A DNA stretch of 64,000 bases from Burkholderiaceae bacterium (lineage in GTDB: Bacteria > Pseudomonadota > Gammaproteobacteria > Burkholderiales > Burkholderiaceae_B). Position numbers and translations under genes: made by a program. The stretch lies in NCBI GenBank assembly GCA_023653055.1, contig JAMNXR010000001.1, forward strand, positions 62,001 through 126,000, written 5' to 3'. Under the pieces are notes generated by a model that made no database searches, had not been told where the DNA came from, and saw only the letters and a list, made by a program, of their open reading frames with translations. Positions 21,216 to 32,306 of this stretch are shown piece after piece; the first letter of the stretch is position 1; each line of letters opens with the position of its first letter.

Positions 21216-23770
21216 TGCGGATCGTCATTGATTTGCAGGGTGCGCAAACAGAGAGTCGCTTTCGTGGAATTGGGCGCTACAGTCTGTCACTGACGCAGGC
21301 GATTGCAGCGTTGCGTGGTGACCACGAGGTGCTCGTTGCCTTGAACGGCATGTTCCCGGATACGATTGAAGGTATTCGCGCCGCACTGGATGGCATCCTT
21401 CCTCAAGAGAATATTCGCGTTTGGTTTGCGCCAGGACCAGTTAAGTCCGCCGATCCTGCCAACCAGTGTCGTGTCCATATCGCAGCGTTGATGCGCGAGT
21501 CTTTCATCGCAGGGCTTGAACCAGATGTAGTGTTAATTACCAGTCTGTTCGAAGGTTATCTCGACGATGCCGTGCTCAGTATTGGTGAACTGCCGGTCAC
21601 ATTTCCAGTGGTCTCAATGTTGTATGACTTGATCCCGCTCGTTCAGTCAGAGCAGTATCTCAAGCCCAATCCAAGCTACGAAAGCTTTTATCAGTCCAAA
21701 CTGGCACAGCTTAAAAAAGCAACGGCATGGTTGACCATTTCCGAAAACTCCCTGGCTGAGGCGCATCATCACCTCGCGCTGCCCGTCGATCACCTTGTGA
21801 ATATTTCTGGCGCTTGCGATCCAATCTTTAAAGTGATCCAGCTTCAGCCAGAAGATAAGGCTGCCTTGGCGCAAAGATTTTCAATCCCTGAGTCATTTGT
21901 CATGTATTCGGGCGGAGGGGACGTCAGAAAAAATCTGGATCGGCTGATCCGTGCGTATGCAAGCTTGCCAGCAGAGCTAGTTAAGCAATATCCCTTAGTG
22001 ATTGCAGGCAAGATTCCTGAAGCCTTGATTCAAGGCCTACGTAATATTGGTCGGACACAGGGTGTGCCCGACCAATGCCTGATTTTCACTGGTAATGTTT
22101 CTGACACTGAGTTGTGCCAGTTGTATAACCTTTGTCACGCCTATGTATTTCCTTCCCTGCACGAAGGCTTTGGTTTGCCGGTGCTTGAAGCGATGTCTTG
22201 CGGTGCGCCGGTGATTGCCTCTAACAACAGCAGCTTGCCTGAAGTCGTTGGCATGGCAGAAGCTTTGTTTGATCCACTCAGCGAAGCTGACATTGCCGCT
22301 AAACTTTTGCATGTACTTCAAGATGAAGATTTCCGTCAGACGCTGATTGCCCACGGTAATAAAAATATTGCCCAATTTTCTTGGGAATCTTGCGCACAAA
22401 AAGCATTGAAGTTGTGTGAGCAAGTTGCCATACCGCACGCAACACACGCATCACACACGCCGCACGTATCCCATGCACCAGACCGTGATCCAGGTTCAGC
22501 GACGCTGCCTGATCATACTGCGTTGATTCAATCCATCATCAAGCTTAAGCCTGCCTTCATTGACGCAGAGTTTCATCGTTGTGCGTCGATGATCGCGTTG
22601 AATCAACCCGTACAGCGTACCCGCTACTTTTATGTGGATATTTCGGAGCTCGTTCGACACGATGCCGCAACAGGCGTTCAACGCGTCACGCGCAGTATTC
22701 TGAATCAATTGCTGGAACATGCACCGGAAGGCTATATGGTCATGCCGGTGTATGCGACTACGAACGCGCTTGGTTACCACTATGCGCGTCAGTTTGTTGC
22801 CAAGTTTACAGGTAAGATCGATGACCGGTCGGATGATTTAATTGAAACCATCCCTGGGGATATTTTCCTAGGACTGGATTTACAGCATCAGGTCACGCGC
22901 TATCAGTCGCCGTATTTGACTGCGCTACGCGCCCGTGGCATGTCGGTTTACTTTGTCATTTACGATCTGCTGCCCATTCAGTTTCCGCAGTTTTGGCCGT
23001 CGATGTTTGCAGTTCATACAGAATGGTTGCAAGTGTTATCCAGATTTGATGGCGCGATTTGTATTTCCCGTGCCGTTGCCAACGAGTTTAAGCACTGGGC
23101 TGCGCAACACGTTGCGCCCCGCGCACGTCCGTTCAAGATTGGCTGGTTTCATCTTGGCGCCGATATTGACAGTAGTATGCCTTCTAAGGGCTTGCCAGCA
23201 GACGGCGTATCGGTTTTAGCCAAGATGGCGTTAAGGCCGACCTTTTTATCGGTAGGTACGATTGAGCCGCGCAAGGCACATCATCAGGTTCTGGATGCGT
23301 TTGATCAGCTGTGGGCACAAGGTCAGGACGTTAATCTTGTGTTGGTAGGTAAGGCCGGTTGGTTAATGGATGACTTTATCAAGCGCCTTGAAAATCATTC
23401 GGAACTCAATAAGCGTTTTTTCTGGCTGTCAGGCGTGAGCGACGAGTATCTTGAAAAACTCTATGACTCTGCAACCTGTCTGGTGACCGCCAGTTTAGGT
23501 GAAGGCTTTGGTTTGCCCCTGATCGAATCTGCCCAGCACGGCTTGCCAATCATTGCACGCGACATTCCCGTTTTCAGAGAAGTGGCAGGTAATTGTGCCC
23601 AGTATTTCTCGGGAGAGGCTCCAGATGCGATTACGGTTGCTGTGAAGACTTGGCTAGCCAAGAATGCGACAGGGCAGACGGCGGAAGTGGCAAAAATGCC
23701 TTGGCTGACGTGGGAACAAAGCGCCAGTCAACTAAAGAAAGTCATCTTTGAAGATCATTGGATGACGTGA
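21215..23770 (+). CDS. Two-domain GT4-GT4 glycosyltransferase (candidate rhamnan/mannan polymerising transferase)
   Basis: Two GT4 donor motifs: HEGFGLPVLEAMSCGAPVI and GEGFGLPLIESAQHGLPII in an 851-aa protein; His-rich linker between domains. Confidence 0.9.
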   Translation: MRIVIDLQGAQTESRFRGIGRYSLSLTQAIAALRGDHEVLVALNGMFPDTIEGIRAALDGILPQENIRVWFAPGPVKSADPANQCRVHIAALMRESFIAGLEPDVVLITSLFEGYLDDAVLSIGELPVTFPVVSMLYDLIPLVQSEQYLKPNPSYESFYQSKLAQLKKATAWLTISENSLAEAHHHLALPVDHLVNISGACDPIFKVIQLQPEDKAALAQRFSIPESFVMYSGGGDVRKNLDRLIRAYASLPAELVKQYPLVIAGKIPEALIQGLRNIGRTQGVPDQCLIFTGNVSDTELCQLYNLCHAYVFPSLHEGFGLPVLEAMSCGAPVIASNNSSLPEVVGMAEALFDPLSEADIAAKLLHVLQDEDFRQTLIAHGNKNIAQFSWESCAQKALKLCEQVAIPHATHASHTPHVSHAPDRDPGSATLPDHTALIQSIIKLKPAFIDAEFHRCASMIALNQPVQRTRYFYVDISELVRHDAATGVQRVTRSILNQLLEHAPEGYMVMPVYATTNALGYHYARQFVAKFTGKIDDRSDDLIETIPGDIFLGLDLQHQVTRYQSPYLTALRARGMSVYFVIYDLLPIQFPQFWPSMFAVHTEWLQVLSRFDGAICISRAVANEFKHWAAQHVAPRARPFKIGWFHLGADIDSSMPSKGLPADGVSVLAKMALRPTFLSVGTIEPRKAHHQVLDAFDQLWAQGQDVNLVLVGKAGWLMDDFIKRLENHSELNKRFFWLSGVSDEYLEKLYDSATCLVTASLGEGFGLPLIESAQHGLPIIARDIPVFREVAGNCAQYFSGEAPDAITVAVKTWLAKNATGQTAEVAKMPWLTWEQSASQLKKVIFEDHWMT

Positions 23771-23784
23771 GTCAAAAGGCTTAG

Positions 23785-25827
23785 ATGTTTCGATATTCAA
23801 AAAAATCAGTTGAATGCTTGCTGCAAACTGGATTGCTTGCTGCGATTTTTTCTGCTGGTTTTTTTGGTTATCTCATGCATACAACCGATTGGTTCAGAGC
23901 GATTCCCGGTGATTTGTTCGATGCAAGATTTAACAGTGTCATCCTCGAGCATTTATTTCAATGGGTAAAGGGCGAGGCACCTAGTCTTTGGAGTCCCGCC
24001 TTTTTTTATCCTTTCGAGAATGTGCTCGCGTTTAGTGATAATCATTTTGGGTCAGGCTGGTCCTACATTTTATTCAGGCTTGCAGGCTTGCCCCGCGAAT
24101 ATGCCTATTTAGCGTGGTTCATTGTTGGCAATCTACTTAACTTTTGGGTGACCTTCTACGTGTTTAGACGGCTTGGATTTTCAATCCTTGCCGCGGGTGT
24201 TGGCGCCTTTGTATTCACCTTTGGCTTACCCGCACTGCCAAAAGAAGCGCATGCCCAGCTGACCTATCGTTTTGCAGTACCGCTTGCTTTTTTAGCCACG
24301 TATCAATTTTTACAGAGCAAAAATATTTTTGTTTTTGTAAGAGCAGTCTTTTGGCTCTTGATTCAGTTCTTGTGTTCGATTTACCTCGGAGTGTTTCTAA
24401 TTTATCTATTAGGAATTATGACGCTGGTATGGATTTTGAGCAAAAAGGAATTTTTGTTTAGCCATTGGCAAACAGGTCATTCGCATTCAAAAACGGCAAT
24501 TGGTATTGCATGGATTCTTATATTTCTTTTATGCAGTGCAATTGTTGCCTTGCTGTATCAATATCAAATCGTCTCGTTGGAGTATGGCTTTAAGCGCTCA
24601 GTGGGCGAAATAAAGTCAATGATGCCAACGCTATCGAGCTACTTGATTTCCGATAGCTCTCTTTTAACGAAATGGATCGGTCAATCATTTTCTCAAATTC
24701 CAATGCGCCATGAACATCAAATGTTTATTGGCCTTGGACTTTTCCTAGTCGGAGCTCTTGGTATCTATTACATATATAGAGGGGGCGTGCACCAACAATT
24801 AGGCCGTGTCTCTGTATGGACTCTGTTTGGCTTAATTGTTCTGACCCTCTCTATTCATGGATACTCTATTTATAGAGTGCTACTGTATTTACCGGGCGTG
24901 GGTTCTGTTCGGGCATTATCCAGAATCGTCTTAGTCATGCTGTTGCCGGTTGGCATTATTGCCGCAATCGCAATAGAAGGTGTGCACCAAAGGTTTCAAA
25001 AATGGCAAACACGTTGGGCGATGCTGATTGCACTGGTGTTACTAGTCGTTGCCGAGTCGATTTTTTATCAACCATACAGCACCGGCATTAGTAAATGGGT
25101 TGATCGACAAAATGATCTTAAATTACGATTACCCACCTATGATTTGAAAGACCCTATTATCTTTGTCACGGGTAATCCAGATCACCCACATCTGAAGGCA
25201 GTTGAACTTGATGGAATGATTTTTGCGCAAGATAGGCATTTGCCTACTCTGAATGGTTATTCTGGTAATACTCCGCCAGGATATCTAGACCCCTTACCAT
25301 GTGTCAGTTTTCAAAATCGGTTGACTGCTTATTTTGATTTATTTAAAAAATCAAACCTGAGCAGTGATTTGTTAGCTAACCGTGTTGTCTTGATGCCTCT
25401 CGCTCCTTGCGCTGGCGCTTTTACGTTGGCGACAAATAAAACAATCAATGAGGCATTGGCGTCAAAAATTAGACTAAGCATACATGCTGAGGTTAATCCT
25501 GCAGATCTACTTGTCGCTGTAACGATAGAAAATGCTTCTGATGAAATTTTTAGTACCTTGTCCACTAAAGGCCCCATCAGGCTTTCTTGGCGTTTTATTC
25601 CACTTGATACAGAAGGCCAGCGCAAGGAAAATCCAGCGTGGATTGAGCGTAAAGGTTTGAATTTTTCGCTTAAGCCTGGGCAAAAAGAGACAGAAACACT
25701 CAAATTTGCTTTGCCAGCGCGATCGGGGCGGTACCAGTTAGAGGTGAGTTTGGTTCAGGAAGGGGTAGCCTGGTTCCACGATTTAGGTATGGCCGTCCCG
25801 AAACATTTGGTCGAGGTATACAGGTAA
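23785..25827 (+). CDS. Large polytopic membrane protein, GT-C-like (putative)
   Basis: 680 aa, ~11 hydrophobic segments then a C-terminal periplasmic-type domain; early acidic GDLFDARFNSVILEH loop between TM1 and TM2 as in GT-C enzymes. Confidence 0.55.
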   Translation: MFRYSKKSVECLLQTGLLAAIFSAGFFGYLMHTTDWFRAIPGDLFDARFNSVILEHLFQWVKGEAPSLWSPAFFYPFENVLAFSDNHFGSGWSYILFRLAGLPREYAYLAWFIVGNLLNFWVTFYVFRRLGFSILAAGVGAFVFTFGLPALPKEAHAQLTYRFAVPLAFLATYQFLQSKNIFVFVRAVFWLLIQFLCSIYLGVFLIYLLGIMTLVWILSKKEFLFSHWQTGHSHSKTAIGIAWILIFLLCSAIVALLYQYQIVSLEYGFKRSVGEIKSMMPTLSSYLISDSSLLTKWIGQSFSQIPMRHEHQMFIGLGLFLVGALGIYYIYRGGVHQQLGRVSVWTLFGLIVLTLSIHGYSIYRVLLYLPGVGSVRALSRIVLVMLLPVGIIAAIAIEGVHQRFQKWQTRWAMLIALVLLVVAESIFYQPYSTGISKWVDRQNDLKLRLPTYDLKDPIIFVTGNPDHPHLKAVELDGMIFAQDRHLPTLNGYSGNTPPGYLDPLPCVSFQNRLTAYFDLFKKSNLSSDLLANRVVLMPLAPCAGAFTLATNKTINEALASKIRLSIHAEVNPADLLVAVTIENASDEIFSTLSTKGPIRLSWRFIPLDTEGQRKENPAWIERKGLNFSLKPGQKETETLKFALPARSGRYQLEVSLVQEGVAWFHDLGMAVPKHLVEVYR

Positions 25828-25932
25828 ATCCACTATCTAGTTATCTATAATGTTGAATGATTGAGGCATTCTTTCTTTCAAGCCTGCTGATGCTGACAGG
25901 GTTGACCGATTATTGGTTAAAAGCAGATTCTT

Positions 25933-27285
25933 ATGAGAATTTTAGTCGTTGGTGCAGGTTATGTCGGTCTGGTAACCGCAGCGTGTCTTTCAAGTAAAGA
26001 CAATACTGTCGTCTGCGTAGATACAGATCCTTCGAAGATTGCACGCCTAGAAAAAGGCATCATTCCGATCTATGAACCCGGCCTGAAAGAAGTGGTGGAT
26101 GCTTCGATTGCGAGCGAACGACTAAAGTTTGCTGAGAGCATCAAAGCGGGCTTTGCCCGTCTGGGTTCGGATGGTGACGTGCCAACGCTCGTATTTATTG
26201 CTGTGGGCACGCCCCAAGGCGAGGATGGCTCCGCCGACTTACGTTATGTATTAGCCGCGGCAAAAGAAATCGGTCAAGCACTGACGGGTCCTGCCATCAT
26301 CATCAATAAATCGACGGTTCCGGTCGGTACGGCCGATCTGGTCAAAGGTGAAGTGGCCTGGCAATTGTTTCAGCGCAAGTGTTTCATTGAGTTTGATGTC
26401 GCGAGCAATCCTGAGTTTCTCAAGGAAGGCGCTGCGATAGACGACTTTTTCAATCCAGACCGTATTGTGATCGGTACTGAATCCGAAAAAACACGCGCGC
26501 AAATGCTCAAGCTGTACAAGCCCTATGTCAAGCAGGAGAGCCAGTTGCTCACCGTTGGCGTAAAAGAGGCAGAGCTAATTAAGTACGCCTCGAATGCCAT
26601 GCTCGCCACGCGCATTTCATTCATGAACGAAATCGCAAACGTGTGCGATCGATTCGGCATTAACGTAGAAGACGTCCGCATGGGTATGGGTACCGACTCA
26701 CGAATTGGCCCTGCTTTTTTACGTCCAGGCTGTGGTTATGGCGGTTCGTGCTTCCCCAAAGATGTGCAGGCACTGGTGCGTATCGCGCAGAGCGTAGGCG
26801 TCGATCCCATCGTCTTAAATGGTGTCGAGGCGCGTAACAAAAAACAAAAGCAGTATTTGTTTGAGCAGATCACGGCCAAGTTGGGCAAAGATCTGGATGG
26901 TCGTCATATTTGTGTCTTGGGGCTTGCATTCAAGCCCGATACCGACGATATGCGTGAAGCCTCTTCGATCGATCTGATTCGCGCGCTGTGTGCTGCCGGC
27001 GCCACCGTCACTGCCCACGATCCCGTTGCGAAAGACGTCGCAGAGCATGTCTTTGCTGACTTGTTGCGCAACGCAAAGTTGGTGCTGGTTGACGACGAAG
27101 TGCAGGCTACACAAAACGCCGATGCCGTTGTCTTGGTGACAGAGTGGGCACAATACAAAAAGATAGATTTCAAGCAAGTGAAACAGGCAGTGCGTCAGCC
27201 TTTGATATTTGATGGACGCAACCACTTGGATCCGGCCGCCTTGAAAGCTCTCGGCTTTACGTATTCCGGTGTGGGTCGCGCTTGA
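25933..27285 (+). CDS. ugd: UDP-glucose 6-dehydrogenase
   Basis: [54 protein letters not shown]. Confidence 0.97.
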   Translation: MRILVVGAGYVGLVTAACLSSKDNTVVCVDTDPSKIARLEKGIIPIYEPGLKEVVDASIASERLKFAESIKAGFARLGSDGDVPTLVFIAVGTPQGEDGSADLRYVLAAAKEIGQALTGPAIIINKSTVPVGTADLVKGEVAWQLFQRKCFIEFDVASNPEFLKEGAAIDDFFNPDRIVIGTESEKTRAQMLKLYKPYVKQESQLLTVGVKEAELIKYASNAMLATRISFMNEIANVCDRFGINVEDVRMGMGTDSRIGPAFLRPGCGYGGSCFPKDVQALVRIAQSVGVDPIVLNGVEARNKKQKQYLFEQITAKLGKDLDGRHICVLGLAFKPDTDDMREASSIDLIRALCAAGATVTAHDPVAKDVAEHVFADLLRNAKLVLVDDEVQATQNADAVVLVTEWAQYKKIDFKQVKQAVRQPLIFDGRNHLDPAALKALGFTYSGVGRA

Positions 27286-28229
27286 TCATGAAAAAGATAT
27301 TAGTGACCGGCGGCGCTGGATTCTTAGGTTCGCATTTATGTGATCGTTTGATTGAACAAGGTCACCAAGTTTTATGCTTGGACAGTTTGTTTACAGGTAG
27401 CCAAAAAAACGTAGAAGGGTTGATCAAGCATCCCAACTTCACGTTCATCAAACACGATGTGGTTGATCCTATCAATATCGAAAACGTTAACGAGATCTAC
27501 AACCTGGCCTGTCCGGCTTCTCCGGTGCATTATCAGTTCGACCCGATCCACACGATGAAGACATCGGTGATGGGTGCGCTGAATGTACTCGAGCTTGCCA
27601 GAAAAACCGGCGCAAAAGTGTTTCAGGCCTCGACCTCTGAGGTCTATGGTGATCCGTCCGTTCATCCTCAACCCGAAGAGTACTGGGGTAATGTCAATAC
27701 GATCGGTATCCGCAGCTGCTACGACGAAGGTAAGCGTGCGGCAGAGACGCTTTTTTTTGATTACCAGCGCGTGCATGGCGTCAAAATCAAGGTAGTCCGT
27801 ATTTTCAATACGTACGGTCCTCGCATGGCCGCGGATGATGGTCGTGTCGTGAGTAACTTCATTGTCCAGGCACTGAAAGGTGAAGACTTGACGGTATATG
27901 GCGACGGATCGCAGACACGCAGCTTTTGCTACGCAGACGATCTGGTCGAAGGTTTTATGCGCTTGATGAATGCAAGTGATGAGGTCGTGGGCCCCATCAA
28001 TATGGGTAACCCAGGCGAATTCACCATGATCGAGTTAGCAGAGAAAGTGCTGCGTTTGACAGGCTCGACAAGCAAGTTGATTCACATGCCTTTACCACAA
28101 GATGATCCCAAACAGCGTCGTCCGGACATCACTAAGGCCAAGCAGTTGCTGAACTGGGAGCCTACCATTGCACTAGAGCAAGGTCTAGAGGACACAATCG
28201 CGTATTTTAGAAAGATTGTTACACCATGA
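27282..28229 (+). CDS. UDP-glucuronate decarboxylase (UDP-xylose synthase)
   Basis: [76 protein letters not shown] - UXS signatures. Confidence 0.93.
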   Translation: MIMKKILVTGGAGFLGSHLCDRLIEQGHQVLCLDSLFTGSQKNVEGLIKHPNFTFIKHDVVDPINIENVNEIYNLACPASPVHYQFDPIHTMKTSVMGALNVLELARKTGAKVFQASTSEVYGDPSVHPQPEEYWGNVNTIGIRSCYDEGKRAAETLFFDYQRVHGVKIKVVRIFNTYGPRMAADDGRVVSNFIVQALKGEDLTVYGDGSQTRSFCYADDLVEGFMRLMNASDEVVGPINMGNPGEFTMIELAEKVLRLTGSTSKLIHMPLPQDDPKQRRPDITKAKQLLNWEPTIALEQGLEDTIAYFRKIVTP

Positions 28230-29185
28230 CACAAGCCGCTGCCAATATGACTGATTCGCGCTTTGCGGTGGTGATGCCGATCTACGAAGATGAAGAGGCA
28301 TCTAACAGACTCTTTAAAGAGTTATCGGCAGAGTACGGCGATCGTGTCTATGTGGTGGCAGTGGATGATGGATCGATCCAACAGCCAGTTCAGATTGAGG
28401 CGCTTCAACGGCATGGTTTGAATGGCGTTGTGATTCAGTTAAAGCGGAATGTGGGTCATCAACGCGCGATCGCGATTGGTATTAATTATGTGGCCGATAA
28501 GATGCCCGATATGCCATGCACGGTCGTCATGGACTCTGATGGAGAGGACACACCGCAGTCCATCAAACAGCTGGTTGAGCCGATGCAATCCTCAAAGATT
28601 GATGTAGTTGTTGCGCAACGAAAAAGTCGTATTGAAACTTTGCGTTTCAAAACCTTTTATCTTATTTATAAGTTACTGTTTCAGTTTTTAACAGGTCGGA
28701 AAATCAGCTTCGGTAACTTTATGGCGCTTAAGCCGGCCGCACTGAAACGACTCGCTGCAATGCAAGAACTGTGGATGCATGTAGCAAGTTGTGTGTTGAC
28801 ATCAAAATTGCGCGTTCAAACATTACCGATTGATCGTGGACCAAGGTATGCAGGTAAAAGCAAAATGAATTTTGTAGGTTTAGCGCTGCATGGATTTAGG
28901 GCGCTGATGGTTTTTGCTGAAGATGTACTGGTCAGAGTCGGGATTATTTGCGCCTTAGTTGCTGTTGCAACTGTAATGGCAAGTACGGTGGCCATCGGAC
29001 TCAAATTGGCAGGTTTTGCAACGCCTGGATGGTTTTCGGTCGCCCTAGGCATATTGCTGTTGGTATTTTTGCAAACGGGTGCTTTGACCTTGATGACACT
29101 CATGTTAACGGGCGTTGTTCGCTCGGGGGCACCTAATCAGATTGATTATCGTGCATTCATTGAAGACGTCAAACATGCCAAATAG
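28226..29185 (+). CDS. GT2 polyprenyl-phosphate glycosyltransferase (GtrB/ArnC-like) with C-terminal TMs
   Basis: [46 protein letters not shown]; two C-terminal TM segments. Confidence 0.85.
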   Translation: MTQAAANMTDSRFAVVMPIYEDEEASNRLFKELSAEYGDRVYVVAVDDGSIQQPVQIEALQRHGLNGVVIQLKRNVGHQRAIAIGINYVADKMPDMPCTVVMDSDGEDTPQSIKQLVEPMQSSKIDVVVAQRKSRIETLRFKTFYLIYKLLFQFLTGRKISFGNFMALKPAALKRLAAMQELWMHVASCVLTSKLRVQTLPIDRGPRYAGKSKMNFVGLALHGFRALMVFAEDVLVRVGIICALVAVATVMASTVAIGLKLAGFATPGWFSVALGILLLVFLQTGALTLMTLMLTGVVRSGAPNQIDYRAFIEDVKHAK

Positions 29186-29591
29186 TCATCCCTCATATAT
29201 GTGGACGGCCAGGCTAAATAAACAACCGATACGATACATTGTGAATGGGCTGGTGGCGACAGCCGTTCATTTTTTGGTTTTAACGTTCAATTTAAAAGTG
29301 CTTGAATGGAATTCTGCAGGCGTTGCAAACTTAATTGCGGCCCTTTTTGGCATTTCTGTGTCGTTTCTTGGCAGCAGATACTATGTTTTTAATGGATCGC
29401 TAGAGCCATTAGTCAAACAACTTTATCGGTTCATGCTGTTGTATGCAGCGATCGCAATTTTGCATGGGCTACTCATGTATATATGGGTAGACCTATACCT
29501 GCAAAATTATATGATTGGTTTTGTGATTGCAACATTCATGCAAGTAGCATGCAGCTATATTGGAAATAAAGTGCTGGTGTTCAAAGTATGA
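29175..29591 (+). CDS. GtrA-like flippase family membrane protein
   Basis: RYIVNGLVATAVHFLVLTFNLKVL ... ISVSFLGSRYYVF ... SYIGNKVLVFK; four TM; ORF opens at 29115, likely start MPNSHPSY at 29175. Confidence 0.85.
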   Translation: MPNSHPSYMWTARLNKQPIRYIVNGLVATAVHFLVLTFNLKVLEWNSAGVANLIAALFGISVSFLGSRYYVFNGSLEPLVKQLYRFMLLYAAIAILHGLLMYIWVDLYLQNYMIGFVIATFMQVACSYIGNKVLVFKV

Positions 29592-30184
29592 AATACATAA
29601 AACTGCTCTGCAGTACATTTTGTTTTGGCTTATTGCTGCTCGTCACGTATTACATCCATGTTAGATTTTTTAAGGTGGGCGTTGTTTTTTATAGCGCGCT
29701 ATTTGATGCAGTGATTGCATCTGCTCTGGCATTAATCATTCTTAATAGCTTGAAGTGGTTTAGAGTTTTTACATCATTTGAAAAATTACAACTTCTGTTG
29801 ATTTGGCTTTTGTTGGGATATTCTTTTGCTATTTCGGTTCCGACGGTTATCGATCGATCTTTGTCTTTTTATATTTTAGAAAAGATGCAGCAACGCGGGG
29901 GCGGGATCAAGCTTGCGGACTTTGATCAGGTCTTTACGCAGGAATACGTTAAAGAGCACCGTTTAGTGGATGTTCGTCTGACAGAGCAACAGCAGTCGGG
30001 CACCGTTATCATTAAAGACGGCTGTGTGAAATTGACCGCTTGGGGGCAAACCCTGGCAACAAGCAGTCGGTTTTTCAGAAATCACTTTTTGCCCAAACAG
30101 CGTCTATTGATGGGTACTTACTCTGATGATTTGACGGATCCCTTTAGAAACAGTCCTGTCAAAGTCGACTATATCTGTCATTAG
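29588..30184 (+). CDS. Hypothetical membrane protein of unknown family
   Basis: 198 aa, ~3 N-terminal TMs then soluble domain (TVIDRSLSFYILEKMQQRGGGIKLADF); 4-nt overlap with gtrA-like gene. Confidence 0.75.
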   Translation: MKYIKLLCSTFCFGLLLLVTYYIHVRFFKVGVVFYSALFDAVIASALALIILNSLKWFRVFTSFEKLQLLLIWLLLGYSFAISVPTVIDRSLSFYILEKMQQRGGGIKLADFDQVFTQEYVKEHRLVDVRLTEQQQSGTVIIKDGCVKLTAWGQTLATSSRFFRNHFLPKQRLLMGTYSDDLTDPFRNSPVKVDYICH

Positions 30185-30221
30185 CTTGGTTTTTTAACGC
30201 GCCAACTATGTCGTCAAAAAA

Positions 30222-32306
30222 TTAATAGTTAACTGTAGTCGACTCAATTTGGATGCCAAGTCTTCGTCCGTCTTCATTGATATTTAAATTTCTAGGAATA
30301 AAGCATCTTTCCAAGCGGAGCTCAGCTCTGTATTTCTCATCATCAGCAACAGCATCCTTATCAAAATTAATTGATACTTGATAAAACCCGTCCCTGCTAA
30401 ATAGAATTTGGGATGACTGGATGCGTCGTGATTCACCATGCATGATATTGAGGTCAGCGGCTAAGGGTCGTTTTGATACGTAGGGCTGTGTCCCTTTGAT
30501 GTTGAACGTGATCCCTTTTGCACCTTGAGGGATTGCAACGTTGAATACACCAGATGTCCAGCCGTCTGCATCTAGCTTACGCTCTTTGAAGCATTGCACG
30601 TCTTTCAGGAAGGGTACGGAGCGGAATGAAATATAAATTTCTCGCAAAGCCGAAACCATTACAACAATAGCGAATGTAGCGATCAGATAGGGATGCGAGA
30701 GGAGTTTTACTTTTGCTGAACTTGCTGAATATTTTTGTTCTTTGCTCTTAGAGTGAAAGTCGGTTGTTACTACTGACGTTTGTTCGCCTTTCATACATGC
30801 GTACATCAGCCCGATAAAGCAAGCGGCAATGAAAAGATTTTCACGTACAAGCATTGAGTGAGCAAAAATATTTCCAAAAAAAAGTGCTCCAAGTGCAACT
30901 CCTACCGGGATGAGTGCTCTTTTATTTTTAATGCGAAAGATTGGATAAAAAATCAGTAGACAATAGACCGCTATACCGACAAGGCCTGTTTCAGCGAGGG
31001 TTTGTAGAAAATAATTATGTGCATTCTCTCCATTTTGGTTAATGCTTAAATAATAAGAATTTGTCTGGGTGTGATCGGCTGACTGACGATAAAATTCACT
31101 TTGACCAAGACCTAGGATTGGATAAAGCGCAAAAAATTTAAGTGCGGCTAGATACACCTCTGGACGATAAGACAATTTAAAATTAATCGTTTTAAGATCA
31201 GGAAGACCAAAATAGTGCGTGAGTTTCGTTAGACTTGAAATCCAGACATCATGAAAAAAAACCATACTGAATATAACGATTACAACTACGTAAATTGTAG
31301 GCTTAAGGACAGGCAAAATTAAACGAGAGCGTTTGAACAGCCAGATAGAAAAAATAAAAAAAAGAGCGATAACAGCAATCGTAAAATTTGATTTTGATTT
31401 ACTTAAAAATAAGGCAACCCAAAATACGGGTATGCAGGACAAAATAAGTAATTTTGATTGAATGCTTTTTGCGTAATACAAATACCCCCAAAGTCCGATT
31501 GCTCCAATCAGCATTTGTCCTGCAAATGCATGAATGTCGTGTTGAAAGCCTAATGCCATATACCCAAATCGATCAACGCGGAAGTTAATCTGATCGAGTG
31601 ATAGACCAAACCCGTATTTTGATTGTTTGAAGCCTACATATGCAGCAATCAGGAAACTAATAATCAGTGGTTTGAAAATATATTCATTGCGATTGTGTGA
31701 TGATGCCAGCGCACTGACGATGACATAAATAATTGACGATGCACAACCAAACACCACCCAATCCACTAAGGGTCGGTAATCATCATGCCATCCGATGGAT
31801 CTTAGATGCATCAGGTTATATAGCAAACTAGATAGCTGAAACGGCGAAGCAGTTTGGTGTAGATTGCGCGCGATCGCTAATGAAACTGATGCTGTTAATA
31901 CCAACATCAAAAGACCTAATTGCCATGGGAACGCGTCTTTAACGCTGATCTGTTTATTCTTTAACCACCGATTTGTAAGTCCACCCAGAAAAAGACCAGC
32001 CACTAAATCTAAGCCACTATTGTGTAAAGATAGAATCCGACCGTAACCAAAATGCTGTTGTATTTGCCATGCAAGATTCGGTAGCAGTGGAAGCGCGAAG
32101 GCGCAAGCAATGATTCCCCATCGGAGATTGATGGTAGAAATAATGAATGAAAAGGCTAAACAAAGTGCCGGGATAGTAATGCGGTAATAGGGGTCTAACG
32201 CTTTTAGTGACTCAAGCTGATTGAAAACAACAATTAAAGAGATGAGTAGCGTGATGGCAAAACCAACGCTTGCGCAAGACTCTTTAAATATGTATTCCTT
32301 ACTCAT
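30222..32306 (-). CDS. O-antigen polymerase/ligase-like membrane protein with extra C-terminal domain
   Basis: ~12 TM; LGLGQSEFY...NGENAHNYFLQTLAETGLVGI; ORF opens at 32318, ATGAGTAA overlap with rfbC stop suggests start 32306. Confidence 0.82.
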   Translation of the reverse strand: MSKEYIFKESCASVGFAITLLISLIVVFNQLESLKALDPYYRITIPALCLAFSFIISTINLRWGIIACAFALPLLPNLAWQIQQHFGYGRILSLHNSGLDLVAGLFLGGLTNRWLKNKQISVKDAFPWQLGLLMLVLTASVSLAIARNLHQTASPFQLSSLLYNLMHLRSIGWHDDYRPLVDWVVFGCASSIIYVIVSALASSHNRNEYIFKPLIISFLIAAYVGFKQSKYGFGLSLDQINFRVDRFGYMALGFQHDIHAFAGQMLIGAIGLWGYLYYAKSIQSKLLILSCIPVFWVALFLSKSKSNFTIAVIALFFIFSIWLFKRSRLILPVLKPTIYVVVIVIFSMVFFHDVWISSLTKLTHYFGLPDLKTINFKLSYRPEVYLAALKFFALYPILGLGQSEFYRQSADHTQTNSYYLSINQNGENAHNYFLQTLAETGLVGIAVYCLLIFYPIFRIKNKRALIPVGVALGALFFGNIFAHSMLVRENLFIAACFIGLMYACMKGEQTSVVTTDFHSKSKEQKYSASSAKVKLLSHPYLIATFAIVVMVSALREIYISFRSVPFLKDVQCFKERKLDADGWTSGVFNVAIPQGAKGITFNIKGTQPYVSKRPLAADLNIMHGESRRIQSSQILFSRDGFYQVSINFDKDAVADDEKYRAELRLERCFIPRNLNINEDGRRLGIQIESTTVNY

